A DNA stretch of 64,000 bases from contig JAHRBC010000006.1 in NCBI GenBank assembly GCA_022702545.1, positions 620,001 through 684,000 of the forward strand, read 5' to 3'. The stretch comes from Phycomyces nitens. Its lineage: Eukaryota > Mucoromycota > Mucoromycetes > Mucorales > Phycomycetaceae. The notes under the pieces are model-generated. The model was not told the origin of the DNA. It was given only the letters and a program-made list of their open reading frames with translations, and searched no databases. A program made the translations under genes and the position numbers. Below are positions 48,646 to 61,565 of the stretch, one piece after another (within the stretch, counting starts at the first letter, position 1; each line of letters opens with the position of its first letter).

Positions 48646-50296
48646 ATGATAGTCATAACAAGACACAGTATCCTCGAGAAATAAATCTCCTCGCCTATGT
48701 TAGGACTGCTAGTAATCAAGGTAAAAATACTCTAAAAATCTTAAAAGTAGAAAGTGTACAAGGCAGCCGCAAGATATATCTCAATTGACTTGAGGAAAGA
48801 AAGAAATATAGAGCCCAAATAGTACAGATGTAGAAGCACATTTGACAAGAGAGACCAACTGTGATCTAGAGACGGTGATTTCCCTCAAGGCTAAAGAAGA
48901 AAAGTCCAAATGAATATTCAAGCAGTTTCAATTCAAAAAAAGAACTGGATCAAAAGTCTTGCCTTGAAGATAAAAACCAAACATCAAAAATATGTCAGCG
49001 ACAACAACAATCAAGAAGATTGAATAAATAGTTTTTTTTTATTAAACCATTCATCGTCAAATATGATAATATCTCCATGGTTTCTACACTTTATGATCTT
49101 TCAGATCAAACAATGATTTGATTTAAAAAATAGAATAACAAATAACCAAGACCATCAGTATGATACCTACTATTAGCTCTTAATATATATATATATAAAA
49201 TAGTATAAGCACCACAACTCGGAAAATCATTGCACATGAGATCATTAAACACAGCAAGAAAATCATGAGATTTAACATGAAAGAACGATTATTCTGGAGA
49301 TTTCAAAGGATTAAGCCAGATGAATCAAGAGTAAATCTGTTGTTAATCTCATGCTAGCAATCATGATCAAGAATTCTCTTTGGTGCAATGACAATTGCTT
49401 TTGTTTAATGATCAGATCCAACATGAAGGAATGACTGAAATGAGCCAAGGTTCATAAAGATTAAGCTCTTACATCTGGTCCAATGGAGCATATATTTCGA
49501 TATTCTTCATTTAGATATTAAAAAAAAATTGGTGATGTAGCAAAATAGGACTGTCCAATCAATTACTGGCCACAAGGCTTATGGTCAAAGCTTATGAGTA
49601 CAAGATGGAGAATTGAAAACGGACTGTCAAATAGATATTGAACCAGAATTTAAAAAGCAGTGTTTTGCAAGGGGTAAAAGCAGGGTTTTGTTGCTTACGT
49701 TTTTTCATTCAACAAGAGCATTTGGTTTTCAGAAATAATTCACTAGGTTACTTTGGGTATGTATGTATTTAATTCAACAGAATCTGTTTTGGGGACCCTT
49801 TGTCGATTAGTAATAATCTACAGGGTTAATACATTGGCTCAAAGATACCATTTGTGTGTATATTTGGTGAATTTTTGACTATAGAAACCAATGTCTTTAC
49901 ACCTTATCACCTAAATTCGAGATTGGATTCCAATTGATTGCCATGGTCAATACCTTTTTGCAACTCTTTTTCAATTCAATTATTCTCCACAGGCATCTTC
50001 TAGACAATTGACGTGAAATACAGCATGTAGGAACATGGACGATTATAGCCCTTGATTGTATAGCTATATTTACCACACCCAGGTTTTCACCCCGCAGAAT
50101 GACAGGCCATGAATAAACCACCAAACATAGGCTGACCATAATTATTTTTTTCATGCACACCAGTTTCGATGCTGTGTATCCATATGATTATGATATATTA
50201 CACTATTTCCGTTTACAGCCTCGATATTTACACACGCTGAATGTCCTTATAAGCCTCTGTTTCTTGCCCTGATCAAGGGTCATCTCTTTCTTCATC
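48646..50296. other. AT-rich spacer, perhaps more coding debris
   Basis: Reads like protein only in very short bursts. No supportable gene. The last 100 bases hold the promoter region of the F-box/LRR gene; an in-frame TGA at 50270 fixes its start. Confidence 0.4.
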
Positions 50297-52237
50297 ATGC
50301 CATCCGGAATCTTTGCCCATGTCGCAAATCTGCTTCCAACTAAACACAAAAGTCGACATGCTCCCTCGAATACAACGCGCGATCTACACCAATTGTTTGC
50401 TCCAGACGGAATAGTAATTGACCGCCAACAAAAACTAGATAACATATGCATTATGTCCATATCTCCTGACAATAAAGACCAGTCGAATCGAAATATACGA
50501 AAGCTAATCTTGGATGGCATGATCGAGGTCATGGACAGCCAGCTTCTTCTCCTTCAGCAGCATTTTCGAGACCTCCAACATCTTACGATCCGAAGAATAT
50601 CTCTAAATCCGATCAACGTTGGACCAACGGCAAACTGGAATCTTTGGAAATCATTAACAGAATTAAAGATAGGGTCAGACATAATCACAGCCCCCAACCC
50701 CGAGAAAGAATTTCTAGCGATCGTCTCATGCCTACCTCGTCTTACACATCTGGAAGTTACAAGACCTACACCAGCAGAATCAATGGCCTTTACATTCCAG
50801 GACATTGAGAGCCTCCATCGATATCTGCCAGAAATCGAGTATCTCTCGCTCTCTGTCCATCTTTTAGATCTTTCCCCAAAAGACCTTTCAAATCTCGCAA
50901 ATGTAAAGCCAGCCACAACCTTGATTCTTTTCCAGCCCAACAGGATGTATTCTGACCATCGATGGCTGTACTATTTTATCAAGAAATACCCAAACCTACA
51001 CACAATTGGAACACTGGTATTTGGAGGATCCAGACGTCCTGATACCTTTTACGATCGAGACAAGGATCAGGAAATACTAGCATCCATATTCAAAGCTCCC
51101 CTGTCTGGATTCCCGTGTCTGAAAAGAGTCAGGGCACTCATAGAACGTCACGCAGAGCCAGCTCAAATTGCATTCTGGAATCTCTTTTGTTCTCTCAATG
51201 TACCTATTACACATCTCCACTGCTGTTTTGATATCGTAGAAACCAACACAGAGACCTTTGAGGCCCGGGTGACAGAGTCCATGTACGCATTCTCTCAAAC
51301 AGTCGAAAAACTACATATACATGCCCGATTCAGTCCGTACGACCCATGGGTACTCACCAGATCCTTTAAAGAATTCCCTTGTCTGAACGAATTGAATATC
51401 GGTGTGCATCGGGCAATTGTTGAATTGGACGTCCTCTTGGATCACTGCTTGGCATTGACAAAATTGAATCTGTCCAGCGAATCGCTTATTCTCAGTCCGG
51501 GCACTTTAGCAGCACCTGCCCAACACAATCTGCAGACATTAGAAATCGTGAATATGGAAATTAGTGCTAATGTACTGGACCATGTATCTTTACGATGTCG
51601 AGGCTTAAAAAACATGCGCTTGCATGGCTCGAGGATTACCGGCCCAATTGACCCAAAGATAGGAAACCTCTCGATCAACATGTCGTACACTGACTTTGAT
51701 ATCATTCAATTGATGAGCATAAGTTTCAGTACATCAGAATACGGCAACGACCCGAGTACGAACATTACTCTTTTGGATTTTCAGTCAAGTACCAAGCACC
51801 ACACCCCAGAAGAACTCACGAAGCACCAACCAAAGCCAAAGTTACTGTCACGACCCCGGCGGTATCGCGAAGGAAATACAGAAAGCGTATTACTAAATGA
51901 ATATGACTCGGAGAGTAACGTTGAATCAAAGTGGTACTACATATCTTACGCTCATACATCTCAATCAAAAGATTCGACTCAAACATGGGAGCTTACAAAA
52001 AAAGAAGTAGACCATGCCCGTAAATACTTTTGCAACTTTGAATACAAAAGGAGTCTAGCCGAAAAGACAGAAGACAGCTGTATCGGGCACCAAGAGGTTT
52101 CCAAAGATAATTGGGAGTTGGATCTTTCTCGAGGCCATGTCACTTGGAGATGTGGAAATGTAACCGAGTTTAACCTCAATCAGCCTCTAAATGATGACGG
52201 TTTGTCAATGAAAAAGATATTTGATGACCTGCACTAA
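50297..52237 (+). CDS. F-box/LRR-like protein (646 aa, intronless)
   Basis: One uninterrupted frame from ATG 50297; an in-frame stop at 50270 excludes a longer N-terminus. The N-terminal IFAHVANLLPTKHKSRHA resembles the first helices of an F-box (usual form: L-P-x-E-I-x-x-x-I-x-x-x-L), followed by the QLFAPDG and IVIDRQQKLDNI segments typical of Mucoromycota F-box proteins. Leucine-rich-repeat-like units follow across about residues 60-490: LQHLTIRRISL, LTELKIGSD, LPRLTHLEVTRP, LPEIEYLSLSVHLL, CLNELNIGVHR, LTKLNLSSESL and LKNMRLHGSRI. The C-terminal 130 residues are polar and not repeat-like. F-box/LRR proteins recruit substrates to SCF ubiquitin ligases through Skp1. The F-box is degenerate, so Skp1 binding is uncertain. 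The absence of introns contrasts with most genes here and fits a fast-expanding, possibly retroposed family. Confidence 0.8.
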   Translation: MPSGIFAHVANLLPTKHKSRHAPSNTTRDLHQLFAPDGIVIDRQQKLDNICIMSISPDNKDQSNRNIRKLILDGMIEVMDSQLLLLQQHFRDLQHLTIRRISLNPINVGPTANWNLWKSLTELKIGSDIITAPNPEKEFLAIVSCLPRLTHLEVTRPTPAESMAFTFQDIESLHRYLPEIEYLSLSVHLLDLSPKDLSNLANVKPATTLILFQPNRMYSDHRWLYYFIKKYPNLHTIGTLVFGGSRRPDTFYDRDKDQEILASIFKAPLSGFPCLKRVRALIERHAEPAQIAFWNLFCSLNVPITHLHCCFDIVETNTETFEARVTESMYAFSQTVEKLHIHARFSPYDPWVLTRSFKEFPCLNELNIGVHRAIVELDVLLDHCLALTKLNLSSESLILSPGTLAAPAQHNLQTLEIVNMEISANVLDHVSLRCRGLKNMRLHGSRITGPIDPKIGNLSINMSYTDFDIIQLMSISFSTSEYGNDPSTNITLLDFQSSTKHHTPEELTKHQPKPKLLSRPRRYREGNTESVLLNEYDSESNVESKWYYISYAHTSQSKDSTQTWELTKKEVDHARKYFCNFEYKRSLAEKTEDSCIGHQEVSKDNWELDLSRGHVTWRCGNVTEFNLNQPLNDDGLSMKKIFDDLH

Positions 52238-55200
52238 GACTGTCCTGGTTTTTCTACAGTTGCCCAAATGTCAGATTAAAACTTTATTAGAAGAAACTTG
52301 TATTTTAAAGGACTCTAACGAGATATCCAAATTCTATAGACAGTAGTCGGCTCAAGATAACATATATTGAACAGCATTCACTCATATATGCTCTCGCCCA
52401 ATAAAAGCGCCGACTCACAACAAGACAAACACCATGAGGAATACACTTGATAGGCTTTTTAACATTTGCCATTGACGGTCCGACTCAAGCGGTTAAGAGC
52501 TTCTGACATCCAGTTTAATACATGTGTTTTGTTATTTCTGTACCACTTTAGCTTGCCTTAATAGTCAACGTTGGGTACAAATCCGACAAAAATTAAGTGC
52601 ATGTATAAATATATACATAAAAAGATGTTCCTTATCGCAACTGCAATCATATTAAAAAAAAGCAAATCTCATTGTAATCTAAAACTCCACTTGAGATCAT
52701 CCGCTAAATTCTAAGATCTACCGTGCCAATAATTCAGATATTCATCATTGTTGCCATGGATACTACTTTAGACTACCAATGAATAAATTGTACAATCATT
52801 GATATCCAAAATCCAAAGAAACCACCTAGCCTATTCCTCTGTAACTCTTTGTTGGTCGATTGCCAATAGAATATTATTGGTAAATACATTGAACACAGAG
52901 AGGATTGTATTACCTGAGCCCAAACCTTTGGTTCAAGCTAGGCAGAATAAAAAACCGACCAATACTTTTTTTTTGCAACTGTTTACTAAAGGGGATCTTC
53001 TGAAATTAGATATTTTCACCGGCAACCCATATCGGTGACAATAGATATCCTCAGCCCTTGTCCCTCCAGTCAGTGCCAAGTGTTAATTATATAATAGTGA
53101 TGTATTAACTAATCATAGAATTCACTCTAGATTAAGAATATTTTTTTACACAAAAAGAATAAAGTCGATTAAAGATTTGGTGTTAATTACTATATCAATA
53201 ATTATAATTATAGCAAAAGTCTTGCGTCCCAAGGTGTTTTAGATATGTACAATCTATATTTTAATTCTGCGACTCTATAGATATCCATTGGTAGTATATT
53301 TGTCACCAAATAGCACTATGCTTTTGGATAATATTTCAGAATTAAGCATAAAATTTGAAAAAGAAAACTCTCGATATCCTCGTTTTTATATATATATTAT
53401 TCATTATAGTCTATATATTTCGATTATAATATACTATTTTCCGGTTCTTACCAGTCATTTGGTACAAACCGGTAAACCCTCTCAATGTTATACATGGCTT
53501 CTTGGCTCTAACCGATAAAATCCTGGGGCCTCTACTGCTGTGCCATGCCAAAAAAAAAAGAACAAATAACAAAGGGGGTATACTACACACCCTTTGATAT
53601 TTGGATCGATACTTTTTGAAACATTCAATGCCCCTGTACCTATCATTCCATTCAAAAAAATTAGTTGGAGTCTTTATAGATTAAAGGTTCAAGCAAAACT
53701 ATAATACTCCCACGCAATAAAATATTTTAAACTCATTAAGCTTGATTGTATACCATGTAGTTTTTATCTGAAAAAAAAAGGGTCCCTTTGGTAGGAAAAT
53801 AGATTTCCAGGGACACTCGAGATTCAATATGCCATAAATTAAATGGTTTTTTGATAGACTTTATGGTATTAAATATAGGGCAAATTGCAGTGTCATGTAT
53901 ACATATGCTGATTGGCAAATAATGCGAATATTTAAGATTACATCATCTTTAGTAAGAAGATCAAGATCAACTGTGGGTTCTGCTATTTTGATGCTTTCTC
54001 CGATTGTTGGAAATTATGTAGGAGATCTTTGATAGACAGCTAGAGTATGTAAGGTTAAGCTGTGAGAAACTCATTGGTAATAAAATATTAATTCTTTGTA
54101 TGAATTATATTGCTTTATAAATATATAATTTCTGTCAATCATTAATACAGCCTGTTGTATAAGGATTTTTATATTTGGCGGTTTGGCGTTTAAAGTACAA
54201 TTATTTTTTTCTTGGTTGCACTAAAAAAAATATTAAGCAAAAGTACAGAAACCGAATATCCAACTCTTGAAATCCAACTTTTTGTCTTTATTTATTTATT
54301 TATAAACAGTAAATTGGGAAATTGAACCAAAGCTTTATATTCTAATCAGATATGATAAGGAAAAAAGAAAAAGAAGTCTCCAAGATATACTTTTCTGCTT
54401 TATACTAGGTTCACTCAATTCCAAGCTATTCTAAATATGTGTTTTGAGGCTTATATTCAAGAATATCTCTTCACCATCACTTGCAAATAATTTCTTGTTT
54501 ATAAAAACAAGAGTTGCGACTATTTTCAATCATGATCGTTTAATTTATTTTATTTTTCCCACCCCCTTTATTTTCAATGTGGTGCACATAGACGACGCGT
54601 AACTTGAAATCTTCAATTTTCGTCTTTGTACTCCTCTTGCTCCCCATCTATTGGCCCAAAAGTGTTCAAACTTGAATACCATCATGTTCCACACTTCTTG
54701 AGCATGTCCTTCCAGTTTGATGTTTTTTCATCGAGTAAAGCGAGAGAAACAAGCGTTTGAATTCTGAAACACTTTAGCGGATTTTCCTGCCTCCTTAAAA
54801 TGCTGGATTTTTTGTTTACATTTCCATTTTTGTCCACCGTTTTCACGCTTTTACGCCAACGCGTACCAAATCACTGACAAAAAACTAATGTCGAATAAAA
54901 TGTCGAAATGATCAATTGCACATTTAATTACCATTAGCACATTATACACTTGACATGCACTCTATTAGACATTATATTGCTAATCCAACACTAATGTCCA
55001 CAATTTACACCAAAATCAGTAATTTATGTTGATGCGTCTCATTCCATATTGCAAACACCATAAACTTATTTTCTCTCCATTGAACTCTTACTCAAATCAC
55101 TTTTATTTATGTAAAGGTTCTGATTACTCTTTGCATTTAAAAAGACAAAACAAATAATGACACTTTAAAAAACTCGTTTCATCACAATAAATCTGCATTA

Positions 55201-55361
55201 AAAGCTTTCGAGCGTCCTAATGTCTGTTCTTGGTCTACACTAGATGACAATTTATGATTCTTTAGTGTAATTTACACTTTACTACCCGTAATTTGGCTAT
55301 AGTTTGGTATATTTTATGAGTAGCCAAGACTGATGCACAATACTACTACTACTACTACTAC

Positions 55362-55399
<38 letters not shown>

Positions 55400-55593
55400 T
55401 CTTGGAGTCCATCTAGAATACGGCTAGATATTATTTTTGAAATTATAGAGCCAAGCTTTTATTCAACGTACACAAGATGTATTCCATAAATGATTGATAA
55501 AGCGCTATAGTTTTAATACATAGTGACCTTGAGTCTACCCCCACTTATTGACGTAGTACCCTTGCTGTAGATATGTATCGAACCATTGATTGA
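52238..55593. other. Gene-free spacer with a trinucleotide palindrome
   Basis: No supportable gene in 3.3 kb between convergent genes. Notable is the palindromic (TAC)n(TAG)n array at 55341-55400. Other content is AT-rich with short runs. Confidence 0.5.
55341..55400. repeat. Palindromic trinucleotide array (TAC)7(TAG)~13
   Basis: Seven TAC units switch at an ACTAGT centre to about thirteen TAG units. Because TAC repeats are the complement of GTA repeats, the first 21 bases can pair fully with the next 21, giving a long perfect hairpin or cruciform. Confidence 0.9.
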
Positions 55594-58500
55594 TTATGAA
55601 AATTCCATTCTTACATGGATTTCTCCGCTGCCTGCGGGATAAAGAGGTAACCATCCTTCAAATATAGTAGACTGCTCAGGACGCAAAAGGCTCCAGAGAT
55701 TCCATTGACATTCACCTAAATCAACAGAACTTGAAAACCGGTTATAGTCCTTGACCTTGAAATCAATAGCAATTGGCGTACTGGGAACCGGGTATTTAAA
55801 AGACTCGTTCCTACAAAAGAATCATTGTTTAGCAAAAAAAAAAGAAGAAAGAAGCAATTATTCCGGGTATTTACCACACTGGAGTCAATGTCTTTTTGAT
55901 ATGTTTGGTCTTGTAGGCATGACTCTTTCCGATTCGGACACGCACAAAAGGGTCGCTGGTTCCACCCTTATCCACTCCACGCAAACCACGGGCTTCAATT
56001 AGATTGATCATTACCGAACCCTCCATGCCTGTTAATGAGTCCTCGCCACCAAGTGCTGAGTCATGTTCAGAAGATAGCAGGCTATTTGTTTCAAGGGTCG
56101 AATTGATGCTTTCAGCCGTTGAAAGTTGTCGTGAGTGTCGACTAACTGGGCTATCAACCAGTTGACCCGAGTCTATTGAGCCCATAGTATCTTGCCTCAT
56201 TGTTTGTATCGATCGAGGTAAGATTCCCGGAGTAGTATGTCGTAAACTCGTTGTTCGGCTAGGAGTTGGAGGGTTGAGCTGGGTGCCGGATCGACCCAAC
56301 AGTTGAGTTCCTACTCGTGTGCCAACCTGGGTTGCCATTTGGGTAGATGTATACATCCTCGTTGTTCCCAGAACAGAAGTATTGGTCTTTTTGCGAATGA
56401 GAAGTTGGGGTTGCCAAAGGAACCGAACTTGTACACTTCCAGTAACCCCTGCTACTCCATCAAGAGGGATTTCTACATTACGAGCTGCAAAGCTCTCAAC
56501 CGAATCACCACGAATAGAGACACCACCAGATCCTAAGTGAGGGTCCATAAATCCCATATCCAATAGCTTGTACCAATATATACACAGTATAATCTTACCC
56601 AAAGGTTCATCTCCTTGAAACTGATTCCAGTCAAAAACTTCGATACGGAAACTCGCTGTTACTCTTGATTGCTACAGTACCACGGTCAAAATAATAGTTA
56701 TTAAAAAATGGTTCCAACAAAGCCAAGTACGTACAATTGGCACAACAAACTGCTCATTCTTCCACACAGGGTCGTTATTTTTCTTGATCACTGCACTCTT
56801 GTGAACGCGAGTACCATTTACTGTAAAGATTACATAGGGGTCACTGGTGCCTGTTATAACATTTGTTTTAGTGCCTTGGTCTAAATAGTATGCATATAAA
56901 CCAACCACTCTTGTCCACTCCCTTCAATTTATTGGCACGAACCAATGTAACCGTGAGATTTCCTTGATCTATAGATATATATAGATATATAATAATAATT
57001 CATATTAGGGTTAAACTGCTACATCACAAAACAAGAGACACTTACTTTCCAGACTCTCGTCAGGATTAAGGGTAAAGCCAATAAGAGGAGTATAATCAAA
57101 GCTTAGGCGTATCATTCCTGGGGCTTCGGTTCCTAGCAAGTTGAACCAATCGCCTTCTTCAAGTTCATTTCCTTCTACCATGGCCTGTCTTCGCTTGTTC
57201 TGAATGCGCCGAATGATGACACTTGTAGATTCGACCCAGTAACCCAACTTTACATCGTCCTTTTCATCAGTATCTGCGGGTTTAATTTCAATTGCTACAC
57301 GAGAAAAGTCTGCTTCTTTGACAAAGGCATCTGCAGATTCATTAAACACGAGTTCGTCGCCTTTTTGTTTGCTAGTCTTGAATTGAGGCATAATTGAATC
57401 GACAAGGAATTGGCAATAGGCATGAGCTGGTTTGCTCAGTTTGACTTCATGAATCCGGACCGTAACTACTCCAGAGTTGTAGGTTGGGAGATCAATCATA
57501 TCGTCAGGTGTGTACTTGATATATGACCCATGTAGATCCTTCTCGGGCATGACATCAAATACGGTTGGATCCTGTCTTAATTGGTTATCAGTGGTTTCTT
57601 GTGTACCCTTGTGCTCATCCTCCTCGGCTTCAGACGGGGATGGTAGAGCCAAGGTTGGGTAGAACTCTGCCGTGTATTGCAAGGTTCCTTTAGCCTTTTT
57701 GTCAGTGGATGACAAGGAGGCACGTCTAAGCATTATCGATTGGTGTGTTTGAGCCGATTTTCATAAATCCAGTCTTGCCTTTACCTTTCAAGTTTCTCTA
57801 CCAAGGGTTCAAACCACTTGTCAATATAGTCCCGGTGTTCATTTGTTCTCTGTCGAACAAGATCTTTCATGTGCAAGATTGTATATCCTAGAGTTTTATC
57901 CTTGGACTTTGCATTCCAATCCATAACCTCTAGCACCAGATCTTCTCTGATCGAGTGCACAGGCACATAGTGATACTCTCCCCACTCTGGATTTAGGTTA
58001 TTGTCAACGACCTCTGTACGGGCACGGATCTGTGTGCCAGACAGGACACGGACGTATGGATCAGACTTGCTTCCTGTAGCAGCCTCCACATTGCGTAGAT
58101 CATGAGCCTCCCAGAATGAAAACCGCACCACACCAATAGGTGGATCTATACCAGAGGTTAAAGAGAAGTGTTTGGTGAGGTTATGTCTTGGGCATGGCTA
58201 TAATATAAAGATTTACTTGAATAGCCATTTCCACACATGGCCTTTGCTAATCCAGCCATCACCACTGGCTTCCACTGCACACTGAATCTTATACGGCCAG
58301 CATCCTTGGTGCCATTCTTGAGATCCCACCAATAGTTGCACCCATCCTGTTGCTGCATTACATCAACCAGGTATGCAGTCCATACACCCAACGTAACATC
58401 TTCGGCAAAACTGACACTGTCCTTGATCTCTACCCTGATGCTCACTTCGGTCTTGTCCAGTACAACCACTTCACCTGGCCTCTCAAACTTTGGATTCGAG

Positions 58501-60818
58501 GTACGTTTAAAAACAGGCGTCTTTATGTTTTCGGCACCATTGATTAGTACGCGTGCATAGGGATTCAGCTTGGTCGATCCCAGATTTCGACACTCATGTA
58601 TAGTGAATCGAAGCACACCCGAATCTAAGAATCGTGCCAGTCTCAGTCATAGTCTGTGCCACAGATATTGTGTGTGTGTGTCTTACTTGACTCCGCTGGG
58701 GGTTCAATAGTTCCGTCTTCTCGGGGAGTGGGTTTTGACACCGGCATATATCGCATGTCGACCTTTACATCGCTCAAAGGCTTACCATGTCGCAAAAGCA
58801 AAAGGTCTCTACAAACCCAAGACAAATGTTTAACAAGGACTTTATGAGTCGCCTTTTTTTTTGCCCATCTTACGCACAATCCCTGTATCTCATTATCGTC
58901 CTCTTCAAGATCCTTCAAGTCAAAGTTTGCTCGGGCAATCCGACGGTCCTTGTTGGACGTGCTATGGCTTCGAAGTTCGAGTGTCATTATTGAATTGAGA
59001 TTATTCAATAGCAAAAAGTGGGTTTCATTCCATATGGGCTGCAGTGTGTTCTCTCGCACACTTGTCCTTCCAAGTTCCTGGGCCTTGTCCAAGAAGAATC
59101 TAATAAAAGGATTAAGAGTGGTGTCGCCACTATCAATGGTAGAGCATGAGTAGACCGTAATGGCCAAGACACCATTGGCCTGAGCTAAAATTGTGTATTA
59201 AAAAAAAGTGTGTATTCGGTCAATGATCCCATTATGTATGTATCTGATCACACGAGAAACTTACTAATATCAAGTTCGCCAGAAAAGAATTTTTCAACAT
59301 CAAATGAAAATACATTTGGGTAATACATCATTGGCCCCAGAACTGCGTGCACTTGGTCTCTTACGAACCCTTGAAGACCAGGAATCTAGGGGTGCCGCCA
59401 AAAGTGAGTCGATGAGTATCATTCCATCTCCATTGGCTTACATTATTGACATCAAATCCAAACGTATCTCCACCAAGAGGCTTTAGAACATAGTCAAACT
59501 GAGGATAGTCCAGGAAACAGGCCTCGACAAGCTTTACATGGGGAAATTTGCTAATCAACTTCATCTTTACTCGCATCTGACCTCTGAAACTCATGTCCTC
59601 TACCAAGACCGTAAATGCCGTGCCAACCATGCCCTTTCCCAAGCGGATATTAAGTGCAACTTTTGGATTAACTTTGAGTTCAATCTCCTTTTGTGTCATG
59701 TTGGATACATCGGTTGGTGTAAAGGCAACGGTCCAGTCCATGCACTTTGGCCAGCAATCAAGCAAGCAAGTTTTGTTGGTTAGACTCAATTATAATCATA
59801 CAGAAACACTGCTTACCACCGTATTTGACTCTGTGGTTGGTATGGTCTTGACTGCCTCGATACGGAATGGTCTCGAGCCAAGAGTAAATGTGGTTAGGCG
59901 GACAGAGTCAAGAAAGGAAGGCAGATAATCTACCAAGTATGTATCCATGTTTTCAATCACATAGGCACTCATTACAGGATCAAAAATGAGCCAGAAATGC
60001 TCGACAAAGTTGTTTAGCCAATCGACAGACTCTGGTTCTTCTTCTACACGCGTAACCGCAAATTCGCGCTGAATGTCGTCGCGAGCATTTCTGACAAATC
60101 GACGGTTGGTTAAATGATAATAGGTGCCTGAACAAGGACAGTAGGACAAGAAATTGTTTCAGTATTGGTGTATCCTAGACAAGTTAAATTAATCACAAGT
60201 ACCGAGAAACATGGTTCCTGCAATGATTGTAGGCAATCCGCCACCCAGTACGGCAAATAGCCAGGCAAGAAAGCCAATGACAAAGATGATTCCAGAATGC
60301 TGCCAGGCATCTCCATAAAACAATGTTTCCAGACACTCGTCAAGCGGGTCGTCTTTTTTGTCTGTGGCTCGCATGTTGAGCGATCCTCCTGGATTCCTCT
60401 TGGTTGAGAAAGAGGTCCATCCGACACGAAACCAGTCTGGGATCCGTGGTCCGTGTGAGGAACTGGCTGGTCCTGCAGGTGTTTTTGGTGTCCTGAGGGT
60501 GCCAGAGCGTCCTGTATATGATCGCCGCAGGGTGTTGCTGGACTTTATAGGCTTGACTACAGGCTTTTTCTGGGCTGCTTCAATGGCATTTACAATTTCA
60601 GTGGCATCGCTCGTCTTGAGCTCTGTATGGAGTCCTGACTGTCGGTTGCCTAGATTGCGAAAGTCTGGTAGCATGTCAGCAGGAATGGCGGCTGTGGGCG
60701 GGGTTTGTGGAGGGTCATTAGACATAAGAGGGTCATTAGACATTAGAGGGTCATTAGGAGGCAGAGGAAGGATCTCGGGTTGTTGTTGGTCTTCACCAGA
60801 GGACGTTTGTGGGTCCAT
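55594..60818 (-). CDS. Tricalbin / extended synaptotagmin-like SMP and C2 protein (1451 aa, 14 exons)
   Basis: Exons (reverse strand): 60818-60203, 60127-59817, 59744-59442, 59385-59265, 59184-58878, 58808-58687, 58624-58217, 58145-57785, 57725-57046, 56968-56906, 56850-56735, 56671-56599, 56532-55875 and 55810-55594. Tricalbins tether cortical ER to plasma membrane and carry lipids through their SMP domain. After a disordered N-terminus comes a hydrophobic hairpin (SGIIFVIGFLAWLFAVLG to about residue 205), then the SMP domain (VDWLNNFVEHFWLIFDPVMS, CMDWTVAFTPTDVSNMT, VNPKVALNIRLGKGMVG) and five C2 domains starting near residues 452, 594, 733, 1079 and 1330. The last two carry intact Ca-binding loops (SGTSDPYV, GGTSDPFV), the third has SKSDPYV, while the first two have LNPFI and LNPYA, which lack the loop-1 Asp and probably do not bind calcium. 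A Ser/Thr-rich linker precedes the last C2. Length fits yeast Tcb1-3 (about 1,190-1,550 aa). Confidence 0.94.
60705..60752 (-). repeat. In-frame tandem repeat in the tricalbin N-terminus
   Basis: Three near-identical 15-18 base units on the reverse strand encode NDPLMS-NDPLMS-NDPP. Length changes here would add or remove whole residues. Confidence 0.8.
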
Positions 60819-61565
60819 GGTTAAAGAGAAAGAGAAAGAGAAAAGGAGACTAGACGGATAAAAGGAAAGCCAAAGAAGAGCACGTCGGTCACTTTATTTT
60901 TTCGTTTACCCAGATTATCTCTCTTTGACCGTCCCCCTTCTTTCTTTTGTATGTGAAAATGGGTGACGTGAAAAAGTTGTTGGATTCATAAAAACATCTG
61001 ATAAAAGCAAGGAGAATATGATGCCTATTCTTGGCACGTCTTTATCACACAAAAAGACCCATTTCTTCTTCTTCTTGTTATTAAAAAAAACTACCTTGCT
61101 TGAAAGATGTGGACATACATGAATTGACAGCGGAGAATAGGTTTAAATGAAGCTTTGGGTTGTACACATTCAGACTTGGTTGCTGTGCCTGACCCTGGAC
61201 ATGTTTGTCTCCGCTGGATAGTATATATATATATATGTATATATATAAAAATATGATATATATCTTGTAAGGAATGTCTTGTTTCAATTGGATTCCACAG
61301 ACATTTATTTAATGAAATTAGCAATAATTCTAGCTTAATTGACCTAGTCTTGTTGTTTGGTTCATAGTCTCAAGGGTGCTTTTGGAATCAAACAAGCAGG
61401 ATATAGAAATGTCCCATCTTGTTAATTTTGGCAACATTGGGCTTACATTCACATCCAAACAAACGAAAATTCCCTTTTTTCTTTTCTTTTTATAAATATA
61501 TATAATATATATGCAAAGTATAATCGTATGAATAATGTTGAAAGGAAAACGGTAAATGATTCTAT
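60819..61565. other. Spacer between DPM3 and tricalbin genes
   Basis: Promoter region of tricalbin, including GACGTG near 60964-60971 and CTT-rich tracts, then AT-rich DNA downstream of DPM3 with TA runs at 61221-61255. No gene. Confidence 0.5.
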
